This document shows, piece by piece, positions 1-7,033 of a stretch of DNA of 64,000 nt. Within the stretch, counting starts at the first letter, position 1, and the number at the start of each line of letters is the position of its first letter. Source of the stretch: DATCYX01 sp963714425 (GTDB lineage: Bacteria > Chloroflexota > Anaerolineae > Anaerolineales > UBA4823). Location: the NCBI GenBank assembly GCA_963714425.1, contig CAVQOI010000004.1, positions 124,001 through 188,000 of the forward strand, read 5' to 3'. The notes below the pieces were generated by a model. It searched no databases, was not told where the DNA came from, and saw only the letters and a program-made list of their open reading frames with translations. The translations under genes and the position numbers were made by a program.

Positions 1-357
1 AGCCGCGTTGCGCTTCAGGACGCGCTCCAGCCGCCGCATGGCGTTCAGCGACTGGGGCTTCCAGGTCGGTGAGACTTTGACCATCTCGGCATCCTGTTCT
101 CTGAACAGGACCAAAAGATAGGCTTCGATCTGGGCCTGTAATTCGTTTTTTCCTGACTGGCGCGGAAAGATAACTGCAATAGTATCGCCGCGCTTCTCCA
201 TGACCAACTCGACAACCGTAATGGCTACCTGCTGTTGGTATTGGCGTAGCTCACGCCCAGAGGCTTGATTGCAGAAAAGCATGAAATCGGTCATAAGCGA
301 TCTGGAGGCAAGTATTCTCTTTGAAGTGTTACGATTGCTCTTACGGCGGGCACTCAC
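1..357 (-). CDS. Phage terminase large subunit-like protein (partial, N-terminal 119 residues)
   Basis: The frame is open from a GTG at 355-357 to the left edge, so the C-terminus lies outside the window. The translation contains VIFPRQSGKNE at about residues 60-70, which fits the Walker A of phage terminase ATPases (R-x-SGK), followed by a helix and KVSPTWKPQS, as expected for the ATPase core that drives DNA packaging. The GTG overlaps the stop of the upstream small-subunit-like gene (GTGA), so the two are probably translationally coupled. The usual Ser/Thr after the P-loop Lys is Asn here, as in some divergent terminases. The call rests on the P-loop, the gene order and the neighbour; the nuclease domain cannot be checked. 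Confidence 0.7.
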   Translation of the reverse strand, partial: MSARRKSNRNTSKRILASRSLMTDFMLFCNQASGRELRQYQQQVAITVVELVMEKRGDTIAVIFPRQSGKNELQAQIEAYLLVLFREQDAEMVKVSPTWKPQSLNAMRRLERVLKRNAA

Positions 358-725
358 TTGAAACCTTTCTGGATAGCAATCTCGTCTAATACCTGGGAGA
401 GTGCAGATTGGGCTTCATCTGGGGCTGTATCCAGCTCTTTCTGTGCTCGCAACAGCCGCGCCAGACGGTCGCCTGCCGAGCTGATCCTGTCCAACGCCCT
501 CAGCAAAGCCGGCAGCTCCAACCCAGGGTCAGCAGTAAGCTCTGCGGCGCGGCGCAGCAACCGATGCAATAACGCGATCACCTCTTCCAGGCCTGCGTCC
601 TCCTCCACCTGGCGCAGGCGCTGCGAATAAAAGCCATGCTTGATGGCGTTGGTATTGCCCGGCTGGGCGCCGCGCTTGCGCGATTTACGCGCTTTGCGGG
701 TCAAAATATGCGAATCGCTCTCCAT
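354..725 (-). CDS. Terminase small subunit-like protein
   Basis: A 123-residue basic protein. Residues 17-34 read KRGAQPGNTNAIKHGFYS, a signature seen in small phage or island proteins encoded immediately before a terminase large subunit. The rest is helical and charged, with LLHRLLRRAAEL and LDRISSAGDRLARLLRAQKEL suggesting a coiled coil or DNA-binding helices. Small subunits recognise the packaging site and hand DNA to the large subunit; that role is inferred from position and the signature. Its stop overlaps the GTG of the next gene by 3 bases. It lies about 180 bases downstream of the SOS-box promoter at 906-934. It could instead be an HTH protein of a defective island. Confidence 0.65.
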   Translation of the reverse strand: MESDSHILTRKARKSRKRGAQPGNTNAIKHGFYSQRLRQVEEDAGLEEVIALLHRLLRRAAELTADPGLELPALLRALDRISSAGDRLARLLRAQKELDTAPDEAQSALSQVLDEIAIQKGFK

Positions 726-905
726 CTAAACCGGCGCTCCTTTCTCGATCATCCTCGCTCTCCGGGGCTTCCCACTAACTACCAGGTCGCCGAACCGGGA
801 ATCCCCGGAGGCATGTGGAGGCTGACCCGATACGGATGCGGAAAAGCGGCAAAGGTTTGGGTGGTAAAGTGGGGGCGCTTCGCCTCCATACCGGGCTACA
901 ATTGC

Positions 906-934
906 ATAATACAGAACAATTGTTCTAAAATCAA
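906..934 (-). promoter_or_regulatory. Sigma-70-type promoter with an embedded LexA-like SOS box
   Basis: On the minus strand there is TTGATT (929-934), a 17-base spacer and TATTAT (906-911), a near-consensus promoter facing the terminase genes. The spacer holds the perfect 14-bp palindrome AGAACAATTGTTCT (913-926), which contains GAAC-N4-GTTC, the LexA operator form known from Gram-positives and reported in Chloroflexi. An operator between -35 and -10 would block RNA polymerase, giving DNA-damage induction. LexA control is inferred. A leader of about 170 bases, with an unconvincing 36-codon frame at 779-889, separates it from the ATG at 725. Confidence 0.6.
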
Positions 935-1164
935 GTGGTTAAAGGCCATATCCCCCAAAATATCCCCCATTTTTGCACGTTTTTTCGTGAAGACGAGATA
1001 GCTTGACTAAGCGCCAGACGCCAAAAGCGCTCGTGAAAGCTGGTTCAGACGCGTATCCCCCTTAGCGGGTAACCCGCATCTTCACTTTGCCAGGCTCTTA
1101 GAAATGTGCCTACAAAACGACAAATCTATATAGATATCGAACATTGAGTAGCTTGCGAAAATAA
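935..1164. other. Gene-free stretch, probable island/chromosome boundary
   Basis: No convincing gene is visible on either strand. The stretch holds the direct repeat ATATCCCCC at about 949-970, with a related TATCCCCC near 1053. It lies between phage-like genes on the left and the rpsF operon terminator on the right, so an element boundary probably falls here. No tRNA or duplicated att core is recognisable inside the window. Confidence 0.35.
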
Positions 1165-1197
1165 TGAACTCCCCTCCTTCGTCAGGAGGGGAGTTCA
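1165..1197 (-). terminator. Intrinsic terminator of the rpsF-ssb-rpsR-foldase operon
   Basis: A perfect 13-bp stem (1165-1177 with 1185-1197) has a 7-base loop. Reading on the minus strand it is followed by ATTATTTTCG, a moderate U-rich tail. It begins 64 bases after the foldase stop at 1261, where an operon terminator is expected. The symmetry means it may also stop transcription arriving from the other side. Confidence 0.7.
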
Positions 1198-1260
1198 GAT
1201 TCACCATAAAGAGTGAGTTAGTACTGCAACAAGCAGTACAGATAGGTAGGAACGGGTTGT

Positions 1261-2661
1261 TTATTGCTCGTTTTCAGCAGGTGGAGGTACCTGTAACTGT
1301 TGCTGCTGTAATTGCTGCAGGAAAGCCTCTAGCTCTGCGGGGAATGCCGGTTCGGTGGGGACACGCTCCTGCCAGATATCGCGAATTTCAACCTCGGATT
1401 GGTCGCGCTGCTCCTGGAGCCATTCCCCAAATTTTGTCTGTCGTAACTGGTCATACTCTGTTGGAGTGAGCGAGCGCATCTCGTGCCCAAGCACCTGGAT
1501 AATATGCACACCAAAGCTGGTTGTCACCGGTCCACTGGTTTCACCTGCTTCTAAAGCGAAGGCAGCGTCTTCAAACTCCGCCACCATGCGACCGCGTCCA
1601 AACCAGCCCAGGTCACCACTGTTATCCTTATTGCTTTCATCAGTTGAAAACAGCGCTGCCAGTTGTGACCAATCCTCGCCATCTTCAAGCCTTGCCAGCA
1701 CGAGGTCTGCTGTGGCTTCGTCTGGCACCAGGATATGCCGTGCCCATACCTGCTCCTCCTCAGGAGCCAGATCCATGTCTGCAAGCACCGCATCCATGAC
1801 CTTCTCCCGGTACAGTTGGCTTTCGATCACCTTGCGGACATCCTTCTCGGTAAACCCGACCAACTCATTCAGACGTTGGACAGTCTCATCCAGGAGATTT
1901 TGGAATCCTTCCAGAGTGTACTCGGTGGGTGTTGCGGTGGGAGCTTCTGTCGGAGTAATGGATGGCACCAGCGTAGGTGTAGGGATTGAAGTGGTTGTGG
2001 CAGTGGCAGTCGGGACCACGGTGGGCTCCAGGGTGGCTGTGGGTGACAACTCGAGGGTAGCGGTGAGTGTGGCTGTTGGCGCAGTCAAGGTCTTTTGCAT
2101 AGGAGATAGAGTCGATGTGGGCAATATCTCCTGCGTTGGCTCACTTGTTGGCGTGCCCTCCGGGAAATACCCAAAGGCGTCCTGCAGGCTCTTCTCGATC
2201 TCAGCCTCGCTTAAAATTATTCCCCGTTTCTGCGCTTCCTGTCTGATCAACCGATCCTGGATCATCTGATCCAATACTTGGTTCCCGATTGTTAGCGGCT
2301 GCAATTGCGCCTGGATCTGGTACAACTGGCTCGCAGTGGAAGATTGGAATTGGGGATTATCCCCAAACATCTGTGAGAACTGGTATGTTTGCACGGCGCT
2401 GTCGACAAGGTTCATTCGGGCAAAGCGCACCTGGACTTGAAAGTCATTCGATGAAACCTTATCCCCATTTACAATCGCAACGGGCTGTAAGCCCTTAAGC
2501 ACACGCTCATTAAGCACGCCGTAGGCCACCAAACCAATCACCGCAACGATCACTACAATCGCGGAGATCAGGATATACCGCGTCTGAAGCTGTTCGCGCT
2601 GCTCACGCGCCAGGTGTTTCTTGGTGACGAGCCTTTGTTTCTGTCTAGGATTTCTAGCCAT
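1261..2661 (-). CDS. Membrane-anchored parvulin-type peptidyl-prolyl isomerase (SurA/PrsA-like foldase)
   Basis: 466 residues from the preferred ATG at 2661 (MARNPRQK); an in-frame ATG at 2694 would add 11. A basic cytoplasmic tail is followed by one membrane segment (about residues 30-49, ILISAIVVIVAVIGLVAYGV), then a SurA_N-like helical region (about 60-165). Next comes a Thr/Pro-rich low-complexity stretch (about 170-247), a short helical part, and a parvulin domain (about 302-395) with ARHILV, FSTDESNKDNSGDLGWFGRG and FGVHIIQVLG. The domain catalyses cis-trans isomerisation of prolyl bonds in exported proteins outside the membrane. The tail ends in a Gln-rich stretch. It is last in an operon behind rpsR and before a terminator. 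The long Thr/Pro insert inside the chaperone region is unusual. Confidence 0.85.
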   Translation of the reverse strand: MARNPRQKQRLVTKKHLAREQREQLQTRYILISAIVVIVAVIGLVAYGVLNERVLKGLQPVAIVNGDKVSSNDFQVQVRFARMNLVDSAVQTYQFSQMFGDNPQFQSSTASQLYQIQAQLQPLTIGNQVLDQMIQDRLIRQEAQKRGIILSEAEIEKSLQDAFGYFPEGTPTSEPTQEILPTSTLSPMQKTLTAPTATLTATLELSPTATLEPTVVPTATATTTSIPTPTLVPSITPTEAPTATPTEYTLEGFQNLLDETVQRLNELVGFTEKDVRKVIESQLYREKVMDAVLADMDLAPEEEQVWARHILVPDEATADLVLARLEDGEDWSQLAALFSTDESNKDNSGDLGWFGRGRMVAEFEDAAFALEAGETSGPVTTSFGVHIIQVLGHEMRSLTPTEYDQLRQTKFGEWLQEQRDQSEVEIRDIWQERVPTEPAFPAELEAFLQQLQQQQLQVPPPAENEQ

Positions 2662-2736
2662 GTCATCTATTCGTGTTGGGAAGCGGAGCGCCAATGCTGA
2701 TACCGCCCCACTGGCGCCTCCGTTGATGATATCGTC

Positions 2737-3009
2737 TTAACGCAAGATCTCGCCACTATACTGCAACAATGCTAGGTGACGAGCGCGCTTGATTGCTCGG
2801 GCAAGACCGCGCTGGTGCTTGGCGCAGGTGCCTGTCTGGCGTCGCGGGCGTATCTTCCCATCCTCAGTTACAAAACGCCTGAGCATATCCACATTTTTAT
2901 AGTCGATGGATGCATTGTGATCAGTGCAAAACAGGCACACCCTTGGTTGTGCATAATACCGTCGCCCGCCACCGGGCGACTGCTCTCTCATATCCGGTTG
3001 GTTGCTCAC
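2737..3009 (-). CDS. rpsR: 30S ribosomal protein S18
   Basis: 90 residues. The GTG start at 3007-3009 is fixed by AAGGAG 8 bases upstream. The core YKNVDMLRRFVTEDGKIRPRRQTG is diagnostic of S18, which binds the 30S platform with S6. It is the zinc-type paralogue: CLFC near residues 25-28, then a Cys-x-x-His (CAKH) after the RRQTG motif. It is co-transcribed with ssb and rpsF, the common bacterial order rpsF-ssb-rpsR, with the foldase gene 75 bases downstream. Length and motifs are normal for the family. Confidence 0.97.
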   Translation of the reverse strand: MSNQPDMREQSPGGGRRYYAQPRVCLFCTDHNASIDYKNVDMLRRFVTEDGKIRPRRQTGTCAKHQRGLARAIKRARHLALLQYSGEILR

Positions 3010-3070
3010 TCTCTGAACTCCTTACGCTCTTCAAAAACGTTATTTTGAAATTTCGGACACGTCATTAATA

Positions 3071-3466
3071 TTAGAAGGGAAACTCTTCTTCTTCTTCGCC
3101 GGTGAAATCAGGTCCAGCGTTGTTCGCCTCGCGGCGGTCACCCAGCATAATCATCTCGTTGGCGACGATCTCGGTCACGGAATGCTTGATGCCTTCACCG
3201 TCCTCCCATTGCCGGGACTGCAGGCGTCCTTCTACGTAGACCTGCTGCCCTTTGTTGAGAAACTGCTTACAGATCTCCGCCAGACTACCCCAGGCGACGA
3301 TATTAAACCACTCAGTCTCCGTGCGCCGCTCGCCCTCCGACGTGTTCCAGGTGCGGCTGGTGGCCAGACTGAATGTAGTCACAGGTCTGCCCGAAGGCGT
3401 GTAGCGCATCTCGGGATCCCTGCCTAGGCGACCAATCAGCATGACTTTGTTCAAACCGCGGCTCAT
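3071..3466 (-). CDS. ssb: Single-stranded DNA-binding protein
   Basis: 131 residues starting at MSRGLNKVMLIGRLG. The start is chosen because AAGGAG lies 7 bases upstream, while the in-frame ATG at 3481 is buried in that SD. An OB fold covers about residues 1-105 with GRLGRDPEMRYTPSG, TEWFNIVAWG and VYVEGRLQSRQW. A short linker leads to the acidic tip DFTGEEEEEFPF, the conserved peptide that recruits replication and repair proteins. It protects ssDNA as a tetramer. It lies between rpsF (33 bases upstream) and rpsR (61 bases downstream). Nothing is anomalous. Confidence 0.97.
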   Translation of the reverse strand: MSRGLNKVMLIGRLGRDPEMRYTPSGRPVTTFSLATSRTWNTSEGERRTETEWFNIVAWGSLAEICKQFLNKGQQVYVEGRLQSRQWEDGEGIKHSVTEIVANEMIMLGDRREANNAGPDFTGEEEEEFPF

Positions 3467-3499
3467 AGAACTCTCCTTCACTCGCTCGCGAGTGACCGC

Positions 3500-3781
3500 T
3501 TATTTCACAACGACTAGATACCGCAAGACGGGCTCCAGGAAGCGGATATTGCGCTCAAACTCAGCACTGCTTGCAGGAGCCAGCTTGGCGTTCATCTGCA
3601 CGTATTGTCCTTCAGTTTGCTTGCGCACCGGGTATGCAAGCTTACGCTTGCCCCACAGATCTACTTTTAGAATCTCTCCACCGGGTCCTGTAATCCAGGC
3701 CTTAATCTTCTCAAGCAATTCTTTAAATGCGATCTCGTCCAGATCTGCTTGCACCACGAAAATGTATTCATATTCGCGCAT
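3500..3781 (-). CDS. rpsF: 30S ribosomal protein S6
   Basis: 93 residues starting at MREYEYIFVV. The start at 3781 is supported by AAGGAGGAG about 10 bases upstream; an in-frame ATG at 3856 would add an unrelated 25 residues. S6 hallmarks are YEYIFVVQADL, KVDLWGKRKLAYPVRKQTEG and FERNIRFLEPVLRYLVV. S6 forms a dimer with S18 on the 30S platform. First gene of the rpsF-ssb-rpsR-foldase operon. In many bacteria the S6-S18 complex represses this mRNA through a leader structure; the leader here (3782-3880) folds into two hairpins. Confidence 0.96.
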   Translation of the reverse strand: MREYEYIFVVQADLDEIAFKELLEKIKAWITGPGGEILKVDLWGKRKLAYPVRKQTEGQYVQMNAKLAPASSAEFERNIRFLEPVLRYLVVVK

Positions 3782-3886
3782 ACAGGGAAAACTCCTCCTT
3801 TCCTCGGGATTGCCCTGGACCGGGCGGGAGCCCGTCAAGAGCGGAAAGTAAGCCACGCTCTGGCGTGGCTTAACCGTCTTATTATA
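3782..3886 (-). promoter_or_regulatory. rpsF promoter (-10) and structured leader
   Basis: On the minus strand TATAAT (3881-3886) is a consensus -10; the -35 is weak. The leader contains a perfect 8-bp hairpin (arms 3851-3858 and 3863-3870) and then a GGGC/GCCC hairpin near 3813-3832, with CCG triplets nearby, ahead of the AAGGAGG SD. S6-S18 complexes are known to bind rpsF leaders containing a CCG motif. Whether this one matches that fold is an inference from hand folding. Confidence 0.45.
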
Positions 3887-3937
3887 ACCGAAAGTAACTA
3901 TTTGGGAAGGGAGATTGCATATAAAAATGCAATTCGC

Positions 3938-4501
3938 TTACAGCAACCGCAATACCGGCGGTGGTGGCGGCGGGCCAAATCGCCACACTGCACCAGCAGC
4001 TTGCTCCAGCAGGTCAAACAGCTCATCGCGATCGGGCAATTTACGCCGGGCGACCCTGCTGCTCATAGGCGGACCGCTGTCGTGTGAGGCGCTTACCAGC
4101 AGCGGCGCAGCAACAGCCAGGTGCTGCAATCGCTGCAAGCTGGCAGTCAGCAGCCTGCGGCGCTCCCCCTGGGGCACATTCTCATCCCGGAAGGTCGCCA
4201 GCAGGTCCAGCACCAGCGTCGCCACCGGAACCTCTGGCGTCTCAGTGAGTAAGGTGACCATTTGATAGCAGGTGAAAGCCCGCGCCACGCGTATGCGCTC
4301 TAGGGCAGTGTTCACATCGCTGGTATGCAGGCGCAATGCTGCTGCCACGACGTATGCATTGAAACAATTGCCACCATCCAGCACGCGCAGAGGCGCACGC
4401 AGTGCCAGGCGCGCTGCCAGTCCGAGCAAGGGCCGGATGGCCCGCCGCGGCAGCACTGCCAGGGTGAACTCGCCAGGGATCGGCTCCGGAATCAGGTCCA
4501 T
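3938..4501 (-). CDS. RecA/Rad51-fold protein lacking a recognisable Walker A
   Basis: 187 residues. LRVLDGGNCFNAYVVAAALR followed by ALERIRVARAFTCYQMVTLL has the rhythm of the RecA/Rad51/KaiC core after the P-loop, where an acidic residue precedes a segment ending in RARAF-type helices. VATLVLDLLATFRDENV fits a Walker B strand. No G-x4-GK-[ST] is present, so ATP binding is doubtful. The C-terminus ends in a poly-Pro run. It lies 112 bases after the LuxR-type gene on the same strand, so the two may be co-transcribed. Function unknown; a recombination or signalling scaffold is one possibility. Confidence 0.55.
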   Translation of the reverse strand: MDLIPEPIPGEFTLAVLPRRAIRPLLGLAARLALRAPLRVLDGGNCFNAYVVAAALRLHTSDVNTALERIRVARAFTCYQMVTLLTETPEVPVATLVLDLLATFRDENVPQGERRRLLTASLQRLQHLAVAAPLLVSASHDSGPPMSSRVARRKLPDRDELFDLLEQAAGAVWRFGPPPPPPVLRLL

Positions 4502-4566
4502 GTTTCCAGAGTAGCCTATAGGAGTGGCCGGCGCAATCCCCTGCGCGGGGGAACTGGGGGTGATAC

Positions 4567-4580
4567 ATGGGTTAACCCAT
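4567..4580. promoter_or_regulatory. 14-bp palindrome between the LuxR-type and RecA-fold genes
   Basis: ATGGGTTAACCCAT is a perfect palindrome, and its core GGTTAACC recurs at 4612-4619 at the end of the LuxR-type gene. The pair, spaced about 42 bases apart, could be an operator for either neighbour. No direct evidence of binding. Confidence 0.3.
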
Positions 4581-4613
4581 TGGGGGATGTAGTTTCTCAG
4601 GGGTCCGGGATGG

Positions 4614-5024
4614 TTAACCCTCTCGCCAGGCGCTGAAATCCCACTCTGCCAGCACCTGGCGCAGTTCAGCGCGGCTACGCAGACCGAACTTAAGCAGCAC
4701 CCGGCTCATGTGGGTCTTGACTGTCTCAGGCGAGATCACCAACCGGGCGGCGATCTGGCGGTTGGTAAAACCCAAACACACCAGCGCAGTCACCTGTTGC
4801 TCGCGCTCCGAAAGCGAGCGCCAGTTCTGCAGGTTGGCCTCGGCCGCATCGCGCTGCGCCAGAGCATAGGTGAGCAGCTCCGCTGCCAGCTCGCCCTCCG
4901 GGCGGCGCTCATGTTCAGCCAAATTTTGTAACGAACGAATCAAGCTCGCATCTGCCGAGAAGGACAGGCGCTCGGTGGATTTTTCGTAGCCCAGCAGGCG
5001 TAGCAGGCGTTGCCAGAAAGTCAT
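4614..5024 (-). CDS. LuxR/NarL-type helix-turn-helix regulator without receiver domain
   Basis: 136 residues from the ATG at 5024 (MTFWQRLLRLLGYE). An upstream in-frame ATG at 5120 is rejected because its extra residues are translated from a mobile element. Residues 1-65 are helical. The C-terminal LuxR HTH (about 70-130) has LSEREQQVTALVCLGFTNRQIAARLVISPETVKTHMSRVLLKFGLRSRAEL, with the conserved Glu, Thr-Val-Lys-Thr-His and Gly positions. No phospho-acceptor domain is present, so it is a short transcription factor or a partner-controlled one. No clear SD precedes the start. A MITE-like element ends 17 bases upstream and may have replaced its promoter. Confidence 0.8.
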   Translation of the reverse strand: MTFWQRLLRLLGYEKSTERLSFSADASLIRSLQNLAEHERRPEGELAAELLTYALAQRDAAEANLQNWRSLSEREQQVTALVCLGFTNRQIAARLVISPETVKTHMSRVLLKFGLRSRAELRQVLAEWDFSAWREG

Positions 5025-5041
5025 GATACAGGAATAAGGTA

Positions 5042-5134
5042 AGAAGTTACGCAGTTCAGGGGAAAATTGGGTGTGTTTGGGCGGGCTACGCCCGCCCAAA
5101 CACACCCAGACCCACCCCAACTGCGTAAGTCCTA
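5042..5134. mobile_element. MITE-like element, about 93 bp, with terminal inverted repeats and 6-bp flanking repeats
   Basis: The ends carry near-identical inverted repeats: 5045-5056 and the complement of 5119-5130 share 11 of 12 bases around TTACGCAGTT. The flanks are direct repeats AAGGTA (5036-5041 and 5135-5140), consistent with a target-site duplication. The interior is a perfect 19-bp inverted repeat (5068-5086 with 5090-5108) around the loop TAC, forming a very stable hairpin. There is no coding capacity, so movement would need a transposase in trans. TIRs close to ACTTACGCA are known from several bacterial IS groups; the family is not assigned here. Confidence 0.75.
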
Positions 5135-5272
5135 AAGGTATTTGTTAGTTGCTCTCTTTCTATTATACCAGAACGTTTGTGCTATTATAAGCCAATATTC
5201 GCTTACCATTCTCTTGAAATCAAAAATACTTCGTGCTACACTGTATGCGGTGGGGAACGAAAGGAAAAATCC

Positions 5273-6844
5273 ATGACAGAATCCTATCTCCTGGCCATCG
5301 ACCTGGGCACCTCGGGGCCTAAAGTTGCATTGTTTACATCTCAATGCGAATTGCTGGGCTACGAGTTCGAGCCAACCCCCTATTACCTGCTGCCCAAAGG
5401 GGGGGCAGAGCAGAAGCCAGAGGAATGGTGGCAGGCTATCTGCGCGGCGACACGCCGTTTGCTGGAGCGGGACCTGGCGCCCAGGGAGCAAATTGCGGCA
5501 TTGTGTTGCACGTCCCAATGGGCAGGTACGGTCGCGCTGGACCAGAATGCTGAGCCACTGATGAACGCGATCATTTGGATGGATTCGCGCGGCGCTCCGC
5601 ACGTAAAAAAGATCAATCGCGGCCCGCTCTCTGTCCAGGGCTACGCCGTTGATAAGCTTTATACCTGGATACGCCTTTCAGGGGGCATCGCCGCTAATGT
5701 CGGCAAAGACTCGCTTGCTCACATCCTGTTCATCAAGCATGAATTGCCGGAAATTTATCGCAAAACCTATAAGTTCCTGGAGCCAAAGGACTACCTGAAT
5801 CTACGCTTGACTGGGAAATGGGCGACGTCTTGCGACACGATCACATTGCATTGGGTGACGGATAACCGCGACCTCAGCCAGGTGGATTACTCACCCAGGC
5901 TATTGAAAATGGCAACGCTGGAGCGCCAGAAACTGCCCGATATCCTGCCGCCATTGAGCGTGTTGGGAAACCTTACCCCGGGAGCTGCTCAGGAGCTGGG
6001 GTTGAGCGACCGGGTGAAGGTGGTTATCGGCACCCCAGACATCCCCTCGGCAGCGCTTGGCTCGGGGGCAGTACGCGATTATGAAGCCCATCTGTATATT
6101 GGCACGTCGTCCTGGCTGGCCTGCCATATCCCCCACAAACGCACCGACCTTTTCCACAATATTGCTTCATTGCCTTCAGCAATTCCTGGCAGGTACCTGA
6201 TCACCAACGAGCAGCAGACCTCTGGCGCGTGCTTGAATTTCCTGCGGGATAATATCCTCTACCACCAGGATGAGCTGCTGTCTGAGTCGGGGGTACCCGA
6301 TGTTTTCAAGATTTTCGATCAAATCGCTGCTCGCGCTCCTGCAGGCAGCGGCGGATTGATCTTCACACCCTGGTTGTATGGAGAGCGCACCCCTAGCGAC
6401 GATCGTCATGTGCGTGGCGGGCTGTTCAACCTTTCCCTGTCGTCCACTCGCGAGCACCTCATCCGCTCCATCCTTGAAGGAGTGGCGTATAACACTCGCT
6501 GGCTGCTTGGTTACGTTGAAAAGCTTGCCCGACAGCGGATGGACCCTATTAACGCTATTGGTGGAGGTGCTAACTCTGCCATCTGGTGCCAGATCCTGGC
6601 TGATGTGCTTGGGCGTACCATTCACCAGATGCAGGACCCCATCCTTGCAAATGCACGTGGCGCAGCGTATCTAGCTGCAGCTTCCCTGGGTTTCATGACC
6701 TTTGACGAGATCTCCGAGCGGGCCTACATCCAGCAGACCTTCACCCCAGATAATGAGAATCTGCCAGTGTATGATCGCCTTTTCGGCGAGTTCCTGCAAA
6801 TCTACAAGCACAACAAACCGATCTATGCCAGATTAAATCGGTAA
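5273..6844 (+). CDS. FGGY-family carbohydrate kinase (xylulokinase-like)
   Basis: 523 residues from the ATG at 5273, preceded by AAGGA. FGGY kinases phosphorylate sugars or polyols with ATP using two actin-like domains. Seen are the N-terminal phosphate loop AIDLGTSGPKVALF, IIWMDSRGA in domain I, GTPDIPSAALGSGAV and IGTSSWLACH at the domain junction, and the C-terminal signature GGGANSAIWCQILADVLGRTI, followed by ANARGAAYLAAASLG. Overall it is nearest to XylB-type enzymes, but no xylose isomerase or sugar transporter is nearby, so the substrate is open. It stands alone, downstream of the MITE region. Length is normal. Confidence 0.85.
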   Translation: MTESYLLAIDLGTSGPKVALFTSQCELLGYEFEPTPYYLLPKGGAEQKPEEWWQAICAATRRLLERDLAPREQIAALCCTSQWAGTVALDQNAEPLMNAIIWMDSRGAPHVKKINRGPLSVQGYAVDKLYTWIRLSGGIAANVGKDSLAHILFIKHELPEIYRKTYKFLEPKDYLNLRLTGKWATSCDTITLHWVTDNRDLSQVDYSPRLLKMATLERQKLPDILPPLSVLGNLTPGAAQELGLSDRVKVVIGTPDIPSAALGSGAVRDYEAHLYIGTSSWLACHIPHKRTDLFHNIASLPSAIPGRYLITNEQQTSGACLNFLRDNILYHQDELLSESGVPDVFKIFDQIAARAPAGSGGLIFTPWLYGERTPSDDRHVRGGLFNLSLSSTREHLIRSILEGVAYNTRWLLGYVEKLARQRMDPINAIGGGANSAIWCQILADVLGRTIHQMQDPILANARGAAYLAAASLGFMTFDEISERAYIQQTFTPDNENLPVYDRLFGEFLQIYKHNKPIYARLNR

Positions 6845-7018
6845 TAAGACACATTCGCATGGTGGCTATGCGCATATTTCCGGCCTCTCCAATTCTGCTG
6901 TAATAATCTCCTTTACTCAGGGCGTGCAATCCGCAGCTGTGTCAATAGATGTCTAGTTCTCGCCTAAGCGTCGCGTTATCCCAACGCTTGCTCTGCATAG
7001 ATTGCACCCTCGATAAGG

Positions 7019-7024
7019 TATAAT
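7019..7024 (+). promoter_or_regulatory. TATAAT -10 element giving a near-leaderless transcript
   Basis: A consensus -10 lies only 9 bases before the ATG of the epimerase gene at 7034, so transcription would begin at or just before the start codon. No SD sits between them, in keeping with leaderless translation. No good -35 is present. Confidence 0.45.
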
Positions 7025-7033
7025 CCCCGTGCG

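Noticed and set aside
779..889. 36-codon minus-strand frame in the leader of the terminase genes
   Set aside because: Poor SD and no recognisable sequence; possible leader peptide but not supportable.
1355..2269. 304-codon plus-strand open frame opposite the foldase
   Set aside because: Ser/Val/Gly-rich translation without domains; it mirrors the Thr/Pro repeats of the foldase on the other strand and has no SD.
5177..5272. N-terminal extension of the FGGY kinase
   Set aside because: The 32 extra residues precede a clear SD (AAGGA) and the conserved kinase start; not similar to the family.
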